DNA from: an uncultured Muribaculaceae bacterium
Lineage (GTDB): Bacteria; Bacteroidota; Bacteroidia; Bacteroidales; Muribaculaceae
DNA: 8,850 nucleotides
Reading direction: 5' to 3'
Assembly (NCBI GenBank): GCA_910579605.1
Contig: CAJTUG010000057.1
Location: 1 to 8,850 of the forward strand
The notes below the pieces were generated by a model. It worked only from the letters and a program-made list of their open reading frames with translations. It ran no database searches and was not told where the DNA came from. Shown here piece after piece: positions 1 through 6,955 of the stretch. The position numbers were made by a program, and so were the translations under genes. The first letter of the stretch is position 1. The number at the start of each line of letters is the position of its first letter.

Positions 1-49
1 GGTCTCCACCGTGAGAGGGTGGCGTGCTAGGCCACTACACTAAATCGCC
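1..49 (-). tRNA. tRNA-Glu (anticodon CTC), 3' part cut off by window edge
   Basis: Read on the minus strand from 49, the bases fold as a tRNA. The 5' acceptor strand is GGCGATT (49-43), followed by TA. The D arm is GTGT/GCAC (40-37 and 27-24) with loop AGTGGCCTA. The anticodon stem is CCACC/GGTGG (22-18 and 10-6) with a 7-base loop CTCTCAC. The loop places CTC (15-13) at the anticodon, which reads GAG (Glu). The variable loop AGACC (5-1) ends at the window edge, so the T arm, 3' acceptor strand and CCA status cannot be seen. It has its own promoter upstream. Confidence 0.9.
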
Positions 50-66
50 ATTTTGCTAAAGCGTTG

Positions 67-74
67 CAAAGTTA
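67..74 (-). promoter_or_regulatory. -7 box of tRNA-Glu promoter
   Basis: On the minus strand the bases read TAACTTTG, an exact match to the Bacteroidota -7 consensus TAnnTTTG. The box ends 17 bases before the mature tRNA 5' end at 49. A weak -33 element (CTTGC-like) lies about 19 bases further upstream. This fits a tRNA transcript with a short 5' leader removed by RNase P. Confidence 0.65.
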
Positions 75-135
75 CGTCTAACATTTGGATTTGGCAAGTA
101 ATAGAGTTTTATTTAACATTTTTTGTGCTATTTGC

Positions 136-855
136 TCATTCCGACATACCTATCGCCGCGAAAAATTTGCGTCGGTTGCTGTCGCTCACTGGTATGCATT
201 GGTCGTTCATGATTATGCAATTCCTTTCTACGACTCTTACTTTGTCTAAATTCACTATAAAAGACCTATGTATGCGCATGAAAGCGGGCTCAGGGAGTAA
301 ATCTTCTAAATTTTTCATGCTCATGAGTGTCAGCACCGGTTTGTTGCTCCCGTCGGTGTATACTTTCACGTAATCCTTGAGTCCTTCTATGTAGTCTATG
401 CTGCTAAACGGAATGCGTAAAATCCTGTATTCACTTTTCACAACCAAATGGCCGGGCACGGGTATTGCCGGTTGCATTGTTGTGGTTTCGGAAATCTTAT
501 AAGCTCGTTCAGAAGATTTATAAAATTCATCGTAGCTCACCGGTTTAAGAAGATAGTCGAATGCATGGACTCTAAAGCCGTCTAAAGCATGGTCGGCATA
601 TGCTGTTGTGAAAATTATTTTTGTGCTGTCAGAAACCAGTTTCGCTAAATCCAGACCGGAAAGCCTGGGCATACGGATATCTAAAAACAATAGGTCTATG
701 CTGTTATTGTGTAGGAATTCCAAAGCTTCGTCGGCAGAGTTGCACTCGCCTTTCAGCTGGAGGAATGGTGTGCGGTTCACATAACCGGCGATTAAAGCTG
801 CGGCAAGAGGTTCGTCGTCTACGACAAGACATTTGAGCGGATTTCCGTTGTTCAT
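136..855 (-). CDS. LytTR-family response regulator (REC + LytTR DNA-binding)
   Basis: This 239-aa protein is a cytoplasmic transcription regulator. The receiver domain covers about residues 7-122 and has the acidic pair D13/D14 (VVDDEP), phospho-acceptor D59 (LFLDIRMP), T84 (FTTAYA) and K104 (LLKP). The LytTR DNA-binding domain covers about 136-238, with the typical IDYIEGLKDYVKV (153-165) and RIHRSFIVNL (194-203) blocks. The length is normal for the AgrA/LytR/AlgR class. Its ATG overlaps the TGA of the upstream histidine kinase (ATGA, 852-855), so the two are translationally coupled and the kinase is its likely partner. The DNA targets are not known from sequence. The divergent outer-membrane gene or its own operon are plausible candidates (inference). 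Confidence 0.95.
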   Translation of the reverse strand: MNNGNPLKCLVVDDEPLAAALIAGYVNRTPFLQLKGECNSADEALEFLHNNSIDLLFLDIRMPRLSGLDLAKLVSDSTKIIFTTAYADHALDGFRVHAFDYLLKPVSYDEFYKSSERAYKISETTTMQPAIPVPGHLVVKSEYRILRIPFSSIDYIEGLKDYVKVYTDGSNKPVLTLMSMKNLEDLLPEPAFMRIHRSFIVNLDKVRVVERNCIIMNDQCIPVSDSNRRKFFAAIGMSE

Positions 856-1949
856 TGTTGATCGGGGCTTTGTATTGGTATTGAAAGGGTAGCTTTATAG
901 TGTCCGTTGGTGATAGATGTCCGCAGGGCTGCGTCTGAACCATATATTAGCACCAGTCTTCGGCGTAGGTTCTGTAGCCCTATGCCCGACGAACGCTGTT
1001 TGTTTTTGTTTTCTTCTGTTACGAAAAAAGAATTCTCTGTTGAGCATACTATCTTTTGGTCGTCCAATCGTATGCTTATTGTAATCGGCTCGGAAATATC
1101 CGGGGTGTTTCCATATTTGAATGCGTTTTCAATGAGAGGTATGAACAGAAGCGGTGGTACTGCCACATTCTCAATACCATCTATTTCTATTTTGATCTCA
1201 ACCGGTCTTTTGCCGAGACGGTGACGCATGAGATCGCTATAGCTTTTGATGAAATCTATTTCGCGTTTCAGTTCCACTCGTGGACTGTCTTCGTAGAGAG
1301 TATAACGTAATAGCCCTGAGAGTTGGTGGACAGAGTCTTTTGCTGCATCGGGGTTTATGTCTATGAGAGCATATATTGTGTTGAGGGTGTTGAAAAGGAA
1401 ATGCGGATTAAGTTGGCTTTTAAGGTTGTCGAGCTCGGTGGAGTGTTGAGCGGCAATGAGTTCTTGTTTCTGGCGTTCTAATATGTGCCATTTTGCAGAT
1501 AATCTCATGGCAACCGCCAAGCCGATTGATAATACTACCATTGCTGCGTCGCGAAGGAACGATACCCATCTCATTGAGGTACTGTAGTGGCGATGCCTGC
1601 GGCGAGGTTTGAGGTCTATATCTGTGAAATAATGGGAATATAGATACCCAAGCAAGAGGCAGACTGCTATTACAGCTAAATTGATAAGTACGAATTTCAA
1701 TAATTTATGTCGTTCAGTGTATGAGCCGAGTGTGTGGTCTACAATATAATAATAGTTTATGTAGAATGCTCCGACATAAAGAATAGCTTTTACATAGAAT
1801 CCCGACATGAAGCGCCAATTGCCCGAAAGCCATTCGGGCATGGCAATAGTCATAACCAGCTCCGGAAGGATAAAGATTATGACAATGAAAATGAAATGCG
1901 ATAAAAAGGTCAATATCCTTTGTCGCGGTGTGGTATTGCTTGTGTTCAT
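852..1949 (-). CDS. LytS/YehU-type membrane sensor histidine kinase
   Basis: Starting at ATG 1949 the protein has 365 aa. An upstream in-frame TTG at 1958 would overlap the -7 promoter box and is unlikely. The N-terminal third has four hydrophobic segments (about residues 15-38, 50-70, 84-104 and 133-150) with short loops and no sizeable periplasmic domain. A basic loop (KPRRRHRH) precedes the last segment. A short coiled linker leads to the His_kinase domain with LKSQLNPHFLFNTLN and phospho-acceptor His183. The HATPase part has the N-box PLIENAFKYG (271-280) and the G-box SSGIGLQNLRRRL (320-332). This architecture phosphorylates LytTR regulators such as the one encoded directly downstream with a 4-base overlap. 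The sensed signal is unknown and must be membrane-borne or internal, because no extracellular sensor is visible. Confidence 0.94.
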   Translation of the reverse strand: MNTSNTTPRQRILTFLSHFIFIVIIFILPELVMTIAMPEWLSGNWRFMSGFYVKAILYVGAFYINYYYIVDHTLGSYTERHKLLKFVLINLAVIAVCLLLGYLYSHYFTDIDLKPRRRHRHYSTSMRWVSFLRDAAMVVLSIGLAVAMRLSAKWHILERQKQELIAAQHSTELDNLKSQLNPHFLFNTLNTIYALIDINPDAAKDSVHQLSGLLRYTLYEDSPRVELKREIDFIKSYSDLMRHRLGKRPVEIKIEIDGIENVAVPPLLFIPLIENAFKYGNTPDISEPITISIRLDDQKIVCSTENSFFVTEENKNKQRSSGIGLQNLRRRLVLIYGSDAALRTSITNGHYKATLSIPIQSPDQQ

Positions 1950-1955
1950 CGGTTG

Positions 1956-1988
1956 CAAAGATAATAATAGGGTAGAGACTTGTCCAAA
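1956..1988 (-). promoter_or_regulatory. promoter of histidine kinase-response regulator operon
   Basis: On the minus strand TTTG (1988-1985) and TATCTTTG (1963-1956) are separated by 21 bases and match the Bacteroidota -33/-7 consensus. Only six bases lie between the -7 box and the kinase ATG at 1949. The transcription start should therefore fall 0-4 bases before the start codon, or on it, giving a leaderless or nearly leaderless mRNA. The start position is inferred from the usual box-to-start distance. Confidence 0.65.
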
Positions 1989-2000
1989 TATCTTTAGACA
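1981..2000. promoter_or_regulatory. imperfect palindrome over the kinase -33 element (candidate operator)
   Basis: The bases read TGTCCAAATATCTTTAGACA. Each 10-base half matches the reverse complement of the other at 8 of 10 positions (TGTCyAAAnA). The site covers the -33 TTTG of the kinase promoter and lies in the divergent region shared with the outer-membrane gene at 2105. A dimeric repressor or autoregulator could bind here (inference). LytTR proteins more often bind direct repeats, so the bound factor is open. Confidence 0.35.
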
Positions 2001-2104
2001 AAAGCGAAAGAAATACCGACAAATAGTTAAACTTTAGCAATCAATAGAACTATTTGGTTTGTTTGGGTGTCTTTTATAAATATAAAAAGAACATTCAATC
2101 AGAT

Positions 2105-2746
2105 ATGAGAGCTAAAGCTATAATTGTGTTTTTACTAATGGCCGCTTCTGGAGTTGTGGCTTTTGCCGTTCGTCCGGATTTTGGGGTGAGGGTAGGTATG
2201 GATTTGAGTGCTCCTTCACGACATGATATTTATAAAGTCGGGGCAGGAGCCGAGGTGGGTGCGTTTGGAACTTTCCATTTCGCCCGTAATTTCTTTTTTG
2301 AACCTGGCTTGGTTGGATTCTACAATACTATGAGTGCAAATGAGGATATAGAAATCAACGGATATTATTATGAAGGTTCGGCATCGACTTTTGGCTTGAG
2401 GATACCGCTGTCTGTCGGGTATGAATTACCGCTTCAAGATGGGATGGTTATAGGATTTGCGACCGGCCCGTGGGTGAATTTCAATTTGTCTGCCCGGCAG
2501 AATATATTACCCAATTTCGGTGCTCCAGTACCGGTGCCGGATCAAACTATAAATCTATTTAAACATGGATGGAAACGGGTTGACGCATTGTGGGGTTTCA
2601 GTCTGAGCATGAAATTCAGCGGTCACTACTATGTTGGTGTTAGCGGTGGCGTTGCGTTTACTCCTCTTGCGCGGTTTGGCGTAAAAGACAAAGTTATACG
2701 AGTTCATCGCAATACTGTGGCTGTTAGTTTGGGCTACGTTTTTTAG
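2105..2746 (+). CDS. secreted outer-membrane beta-barrel protein (porin-like, OMP_b-brl type)
   Basis: From ATG 2105 the product has 213 aa. An upstream in-frame TTG at 2054 would put 17 polar residues before the signal peptide and is rejected. Residues 1-21 form a Sec signal peptide (MRAKA, hydrophobic IIVFLLMAASGVV, cleavage near AFA|VRP). The mature part alternates polar and apolar residues with many Gly and aromatic residues, for example FGVRVGMDLS, FFFEPGLVGFY, STFGLRIPLSVGYEL and GHYYVGVSGGVAF. It ends in SLGYVF, the C-terminal aromatic expected for BAM-dependent barrels. Size and pattern fit an eight-stranded barrel of the OMP_b-brl/PorT-like group. The ligand or role is unknown. It is divergent from the histidine kinase with 155 bases between start codons, so co-regulation is possible. 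It ends with tandem TAG TAG stops, 7 bases from the convergent murI stop. Confidence 0.85.
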   Translation: MRAKAIIVFLLMAASGVVAFAVRPDFGVRVGMDLSAPSRHDIYKVGAGAEVGAFGTFHFARNFFFEPGLVGFYNTMSANEDIEINGYYYEGSASTFGLRIPLSVGYELPLQDGMVIGFATGPWVNFNLSARQNILPNFGAPVPVPDQTINLFKHGWKRVDALWGFSLSMKFSGHYYVGVSGGVAFTPLARFGVKDKVIRVHRNTVAVSLGYVF

Positions 2747-2753
2747 TAGGACA

Positions 2754-3578
2754 TTAGAGAACGATTTTGTTGGCTTCTACAGGTCTGCCCATGAATACAG
2801 AAGCCAAGGTATTGAATTTGTCGGGATGCTCTGTCGTAAAATATTGTATGGTTCCGTTGCGTGTTATCCGACGGTTTATTTCGGGATGCCGTTTTAAATA
2901 ATCTTTCAGTGATATTGCTGTTATCTCTCCTTGGTTTAATATTTTTGTTCCTTTGGGAACATGTCGTTCTATAGACGAAAGGAGCAGAGGGTAGTGTGTG
3001 CAGCCTAAAATGAGGGTATCTATATCTTTGTGAGATCCGAAAAGTGAGTCTATGTCTTTTTTTATGAAATAATCGGCTCCGGGATTGTTAGTTTCAAGAT
3101 TTTCTACCAGCGGCACCCACATAGGGCAAGCATGGGAATGGACTTCTACATCTGGATAGAGTTTGCCAATCTCCATATCGTAGGATTGGGAGGCAACTGT
3201 ACCGGGAGTGGCAAAAAGACCTACCGAACGGCTTTTTGTAGCTTGGCCGATTGCTTCTGCCGTAGGGCGTATAACTCCTAAAACGCGGCGGTCTGGATCT
3301 ATTGCCGGTAAGTCGCGTTGCTGAATGCTGCGCAGAGCTTTTGCAGACGCTGTGTTGCATGCCAATATAACCAGATTGCAGCCACGGGAAAATAATTCTT
3401 TGACTGCTTGTAGGGTGAATTCATACACAAGGTCAAAAGACCGTGTGCCGTATGGAGCACGCGCATTATCGCCGAGATAAATATAATCGGCTTGTGGTAG
3501 GTGTTTATGTATTTCCCTTAGAATAGAAAGTCCTCCGTAGCCAGAGTCAAAGACACCGATCGGGCCGGAAATTTGCAT
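2754..3578 (-). CDS. murI: glutamate racemase
   Basis: This cytoplasmic, cofactor-independent enzyme interconverts L- and D-glutamate and supplies D-Glu for peptidoglycan. The ATG at 3578 gives 274 aa, a normal length, and puts the N-terminal IGVFDSGYGGLSIL block in the usual place. The same frame is open further upstream to 3740, but that part runs through the terminator and pgi and is non-coding. Visible family features are D11/S12 in FDSGYGG, the YLGDNARAPYG block (34-44), catalytic Cys74 in LACNTASA, and catalytic Cys193 followed by His195 in LGCTHYPLL. The ACPMWVPLVE segment (150-159) also fits the family. It follows pgi on the same strand with 67 bases between the genes, but a terminator lies in that gap and no consensus promoter is seen there. 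The stop is 7 bases from the convergent barrel gene. Confidence 0.97.
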   Translation of the reverse strand: MQISGPIGVFDSGYGGLSILREIHKHLPQADYIYLGDNARAPYGTRSFDLVYEFTLQAVKELFSRGCNLVILACNTASAKALRSIQQRDLPAIDPDRRVLGVIRPTAEAIGQATKSRSVGLFATPGTVASQSYDMEIGKLYPDVEVHSHACPMWVPLVENLETNNPGADYFIKKDIDSLFGSHKDIDTLILGCTHYPLLLSSIERHVPKGTKILNQGEITAISLKDYLKRHPEINRRITRNGTIQYFTTEHPDKFNTLASVFMGRPVEANKIVL

Positions 3579-3589
3579 ATGTTCAGTTG

Positions 3590-3625
3590 TTAAAAACAAG
3601 CCGGGAAGGTTTGTTTCCCGGCTTG
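3590..3625 (-). terminator. intrinsic terminator after pgi, upstream of murI
   Basis: CAAGCCGGGAA (3597-3607) pairs perfectly with TTCCCGGCTTG (3615-3625), giving an 11-bp GC-rich stem with a 7-base loop. In the minus-strand direction the stem is followed by TTTTTAAC (3596 downward), so it terminates transcripts coming from pgi. The T tract ends only about 13 bases before the murI ATG at 3578. Confidence 0.9.
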
Positions 3626-3645
3626 AATTATGGTAATTGATTTTC

Positions 3646-5004
3646 TTATTTTCCGAGTTTCTTCTGGATTGCTTCAGTTTCCTTCTCGTAGCCTGGCTTT
3701 TTGAGGAGGGCAAACATATTACGTTTGTATGCTTCCACACCGGGTTGGTTGAATGGGTTCACGTCAAGGATGTAGCCGCTTATGCCGCAAGCTGCTTCGA
3801 AGAAATAGATGAGCTGTCCTAATACGGAAGCTTCAATAGCCGGAATGACAATGCGGATATTGGGGACTCCGCCGTCTATGTGTGCGAGGCGAGTGCCCAA
3901 CTCAGCCATTTTGTTTACTTCGTCTATTCGTTTTCCGGCTATATAGTTGAGGCCGTCGAGGTTTGCTTCGTCAAACGGGATTCGGAGTTCTCGTTGGCTG
4001 TTTTCTACTGATATGACAGTTTCAAAGATTGTGCGTTCGCCTTCTTGAATCCATTGGCCCATAGAGTGGAGGTCGGTGGTGTTGTCTACTGCTGCAGGGA
4101 AAATGCCTTTGTTGTCTTTGCCTTCGCTTTCGCCGTAGAGCTGTTTCCACCATTCGGCCAAGAAATGGAGTTTAGGGTTGTAGTTTACAAGTATTTCTAT
4201 CTTTTTGCCGTTGTTGTAGAGCGCGTTGCGTGTCATCGCATATGTGAGAGCCGATTTGTCGCTGCCGTTGAGAGTTGCTTTTTCCATTTCGACGGCACCG
4301 TTAACCAAAGCTTGGATGTCGTAGCCTGCTACGGCAATAGGTAATAGACCTACCGGGGTGAGGACGGAGAAACGTCCGCCTACGTTGTCTGGAATGACAT
4401 AAGTTTTGTATCCTTCAGTATTAGCTAAAGTGCGGAGTGCCCCGCGGTGTTCGTCTGTTATTGCTACGATGCGTTTGCGGGCTTCTTCGGTGCCGAGTTG
4501 CTTTTCAAGTTGTTCTTTGAGAATTCTGAAAGCTATGGCAGGTTCAGTTGTAGTACCGGATTTTGAAATAACGATTATGCCGAATTTTTTGTCGGCAAGG
4601 TATTCTTGAAGTTCAGCGAGATAATCCTCGCCGATGTTCTGGCCGGCAAAGAGTACTTGAGTGCCTTGGTGCTTGTAGGCTGCAAAGCTATTGCCCAAAG
4701 CTTCTATGACAGCCTTTGCTCCTAAATATGATCCACCTATGCCTATCGCAACGACAACCTCGCAGTTTTCGCGCAGAGAGGCTGCAGTAGCGTTTATATC
4801 GTCGAGTAGAGAAAGAGTGATTTCTTCGGGAAGTTTAACCCAACCCAAAAAATCGTTTCCGGCACCTGTGCCGTCGGTTAGTTTGGCAAGACCATTGGCA
4901 GCCGCTGCTGCATAAGAATCGATAGTGCTTTGTGCGACGGTATCAAGAACTCCGTCGGTCAAAACTTGAATTTTTTCCATGTGAAAATAGGGTTTTATGT
5001 CCAT
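3646..5004 (-). CDS. pgi: glucose-6-phosphate isomerase
   Basis: This cytoplasmic enzyme of glycolysis and gluconeogenesis converts glucose 6-phosphate to fructose 6-phosphate. The 452-aa form has both SIS sugar-phosphate domains: GIGGSYLGAKA (88-98) and SKSGTTTEP (147-155), then the PGI signature DNVGGRFSVLTPVGL (206-220). Proposed catalytic residues by comparison with the short bacterial PGIs are E292 in GESEGKD, H313 in DLHSMGQW, and K427 in VEAYKRNM within the second signature (GISGYILDVNPFNQPGVE). Start choice is uncertain. ATG 5004 leaves a leader of only about 10 bases after the predicted promoter. ATG 4980 (residue 9, MEKIQVL) gives 444 aa, closer to the roughly 445 aa usual for Bacteroides homologues, and a leader of about 30 bases. 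A terminator follows directly, so pgi is probably monocistronic apart from read-through into murI. Confidence 0.97.
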   Translation of the reverse strand: MDIKPYFHMEKIQVLTDGVLDTVAQSTIDSYAAAAANGLAKLTDGTGAGNDFLGWVKLPEEITLSLLDDINATAASLRENCEVVVAIGIGGSYLGAKAVIEALGNSFAAYKHQGTQVLFAGQNIGEDYLAELQEYLADKKFGIIVISKSGTTTEPAIAFRILKEQLEKQLGTEEARKRIVAITDEHRGALRTLANTEGYKTYVIPDNVGGRFSVLTPVGLLPIAVAGYDIQALVNGAVEMEKATLNGSDKSALTYAMTRNALYNNGKKIEILVNYNPKLHFLAEWWKQLYGESEGKDNKGIFPAAVDNTTDLHSMGQWIQEGERTIFETVISVENSQRELRIPFDEANLDGLNYIAGKRIDEVNKMAELGTRLAHIDGGVPNIRIVIPAIEASVLGQLIYFFEAACGISGYILDVNPFNQPGVEAYKRNMFALLKKPGYEKETEAIQKKLGK

Positions 5005-5017
5005 GAGTTTTATAACG

Positions 5018-5049
5018 CAAAATTAGCGAAAAGTTGTGAATGTAGCAAC
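5018..5049 (-). promoter_or_regulatory. pgi promoter
   Basis: On the minus strand GTTG (5049-5046) and TAATTTTG (5025-5018) are separated by 20 bases, giving an exact -7 consensus TAnnTTTG and a near-consensus -33. The predicted start lies near 5010-5014, just before the ATG at 5004. Confidence 0.65.
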
Positions 5050-5119
5050 AAGTTTCTCTAATTATAAGTTCATGAGCAAAATAAAAAGATTAAAAAAGCC
5101 GTTAAGCAAGTTTTTAAGT

Positions 5120-5151
5120 TTTGCACCTTAATAAAAAAATTGTTAACTTTG
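5120..5151 (+). promoter_or_regulatory. promoter of lipoprotein/DUF5723 operon
   Basis: TTTG (5120-5123) and TAACTTTG (5144-5151) are separated by 20 bases, matching both Bacteroidota promoter elements exactly. Transcription should begin near 5156-5159, giving a leader of about 33 bases before the ATG at 5191. The leader is A/T-rich with no Shine-Dalgarno site, as is usual for this phylum. The promoter is divergent from that of pgi within one 186-bp region. Confidence 0.8.
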
Positions 5152-5190
5152 CAAAAATAATCCAAACCATAATTAATCTTATTTATCTGC

Positions 5191-6951
5191 ATGGAAATAC
5201 CATTTAAAAGCACTGCGCTTTGGCTACTTGGCGGAGCGCTGATTCCTATGGCTAATTCTTGTGTTGATCATGATTACGATTTGACGCAGGACATTGACAT
5301 GACGGTGAAAGTGGGAGAAACTTTAAACATCCCGGCAAGCAGCACCGACGACATTACTTTAAACCAGATTCTTGATCTTGAGTCTACCAGTTCTATCAAA
5401 ACTGTTGAAGAAGGCGAGTATGGGTTGAAAGCCGGAGATTATGTCCTGCTGCAAGAGGGCGATTCTAAGCCTGCAACTGTCACAATACAGAAGGTTGTCA
5501 TCAAAGATATTGAAGGAAATACAACGAAGACGGTTTTGCCGCCATTTATTAGCGCTCAAGGTGATGAAATTATAGTGAAAGCTGATCCATCGTTTAATAT
5601 TGTTTCTTTGCAAGATGACGATGTGACTACCGAACTTGTTTCATTAGATGAAGTGGAGCTTGATGTGGATCTCAATTTCAATATATCCTACATGTCATCC
5701 GATTATTATGGGGTTGCATATATTAAGCAAGGTTATACGGCAGAGTTTGACAACACATGGACTTTGAGGGTAGAGGATGCCGCATCTGCAGAATATCTTG
5801 AAATGGTTTCGCACAATGTTGTGAGGTTCAAAAAAGACTATGCTATATCTCCAAATAGCCCAATGGAGGCTAAGCTTAAACTCGTGAATGTAGACTGCAA
5901 GAACTTACCTGCAGGGCAAGGTCTTTATGCACCTGGCCATTTCAAACTCAACAGCCACATGGAATCTAATGGTGATATATCCATTAAAACTTCGGATTTG
6001 GCTGGAGTCGCTCATCTTGACCTTGTTACGACAACAACACTAAGCCAAGCCAAAATAGTCGCTGTTACCGGTATTGTGGATCCTGTGATTAATGTAAAGC
6101 CTACGAACTTTGCAATCAATGATATTCCGGATTTCCTTTCAGAACCTGGAAATAACCTTGATGTTGAGAATCCTCAAATATATGTTACGGTTCGTAATAA
6201 TTCTTCTTTGTCTCTCAAGATTAATGGTTTGCTTACAGCATCTTTTAAAAATAAACCTGATAAGACTATCGGAATAGGTGATTTGCACGGAACTGCAGAA
6301 ATATTAGCAGCAGGTAATGCGACTACCCGCATTCTTATTTCCCGCCGTCCAACTGCCATTAGTGGTGTCACAAATATTGTTGTAGAAGAGTTGGGTGAGA
6401 TTATCAGTTCTGTTCCCAACGAAATAGTCTTCCACGATGTAGACCTTAAAGCCATCAGACAGACACATTCATTTGTTCTTGGACAGTCGTATGAATATAA
6501 ATCGGACTATGAGGCCGTTATTCCCTTGGCATTTGGTTCGGAAATGCATCTTGAGTATACTAAAGAAGAAAAAGATTGGGATGAAAATTTGGACAAATAT
6601 AATTTCAATCAGATACAGATTACTACAAAGGTTGACAATACGGTGCCTCTTGATCTGACACCCGAAGTTGTTGCGTTAGATCATCAAGGCAATGATATTG
6701 CAAATGTAACAGCCGAAATTGAAGGTATGGTAGCTGCAGGTTCTATAGAACAGCCTTCTTCATCTGAACTCAAAATAGTTTTGCGTTCAAGTGCCGATAA
6801 TCTCGGCCAGCTCGACGGAGTCCGTCTTTTCTTTAAAGGTGAGGCTAACCCTCAATTTGTTGGCGTAAATCTTAACAAGGATCAAAAACTTAAATTTAAC
6901 GAAATCAAATTGACAATCCTCGGCGGTGTAATCATCGACCTTAACGACTAA
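5191..6951 (+). CDS. uncharacterised Bacteroidales surface-type lipoprotein
   Basis: This 586-aa protein has a lipoprotein signal peptide. Residues 1-23 include the hydrophobic stretch ALWLLGGALIPM and end in ANS before the acylated Cys24. The next residues are acidic (VDHDYDLTQDID), resembling the Bacteroidota export signal that sends lipoproteins to the outer leaflet. I recognise the CVDxxYDLxxDID opening as a type seen in Bacteroidales hypothetical lipoproteins, but no function is known to me. The rest is beta-rich without clear catalytic motifs. Segments such as LSLKINGLLTASFKN (337-351) and the C-terminal RLFFKGEANPQFVGVNLNKDQ suggest successive beta-sandwich domains (inference). The gene shares an operon with the DUF5723-like barrel 4 bases downstream, so the two products probably act together at the outer membrane. 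The ATG is supported by promoter spacing. Confidence 0.8.
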   Translation: MEIPFKSTALWLLGGALIPMANSCVDHDYDLTQDIDMTVKVGETLNIPASSTDDITLNQILDLESTSSIKTVEEGEYGLKAGDYVLLQEGDSKPATVTIQKVVIKDIEGNTTKTVLPPFISAQGDEIIVKADPSFNIVSLQDDDVTTELVSLDEVELDVDLNFNISYMSSDYYGVAYIKQGYTAEFDNTWTLRVEDAASAEYLEMVSHNVVRFKKDYAISPNSPMEAKLKLVNVDCKNLPAGQGLYAPGHFKLNSHMESNGDISIKTSDLAGVAHLDLVTTTTLSQAKIVAVTGIVDPVINVKPTNFAINDIPDFLSEPGNNLDVENPQIYVTVRNNSSLSLKINGLLTASFKNKPDKTIGIGDLHGTAEILAAGNATTRILISRRPTAISGVTNIVVEELGEIISSVPNEIVFHDVDLKAIRQTHSFVLGQSYEYKSDYEAVIPLAFGSEMHLEYTKEEKDWDENLDKYNFNQIQITTKVDNTVPLDLTPEVVALDHQGNDIANVTAEIEGMVAAGSIEQPSSSELKIVLRSSADNLGQLDGVRLFFKGEANPQFVGVNLNKDQKLKFNEIKLTILGGVIIDLND

Positions 6952-6955
6952 CAGT

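Noticed and set aside
2054..2104. TTG start giving a 230-aa barrel protein
   Set aside because: It would place a polar 17-residue extension in front of a clear signal peptide that starts at ATG 2105.
3579..3740. N-terminal extension of murI by 54 residues
   Set aside because: It runs through the terminator hairpin and the 3' end of pgi in another frame. The conserved racemase start begins at the ATG 3578.
4045..4344. Plus-strand open frames inside pgi and other genes
   Set aside because: These are antisense shadows of well-recognised genes with low-plausibility protein sequences and no promoter or start context.
5072..5131. A 19-codon lysine-rich open frame (MSKIKRLKK...) between the divergent promoters
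   Set aside because: It overlaps the -33 element of the lipoprotein operon, lies upstream of the predicted transcription start, and is explained by A-rich composition.
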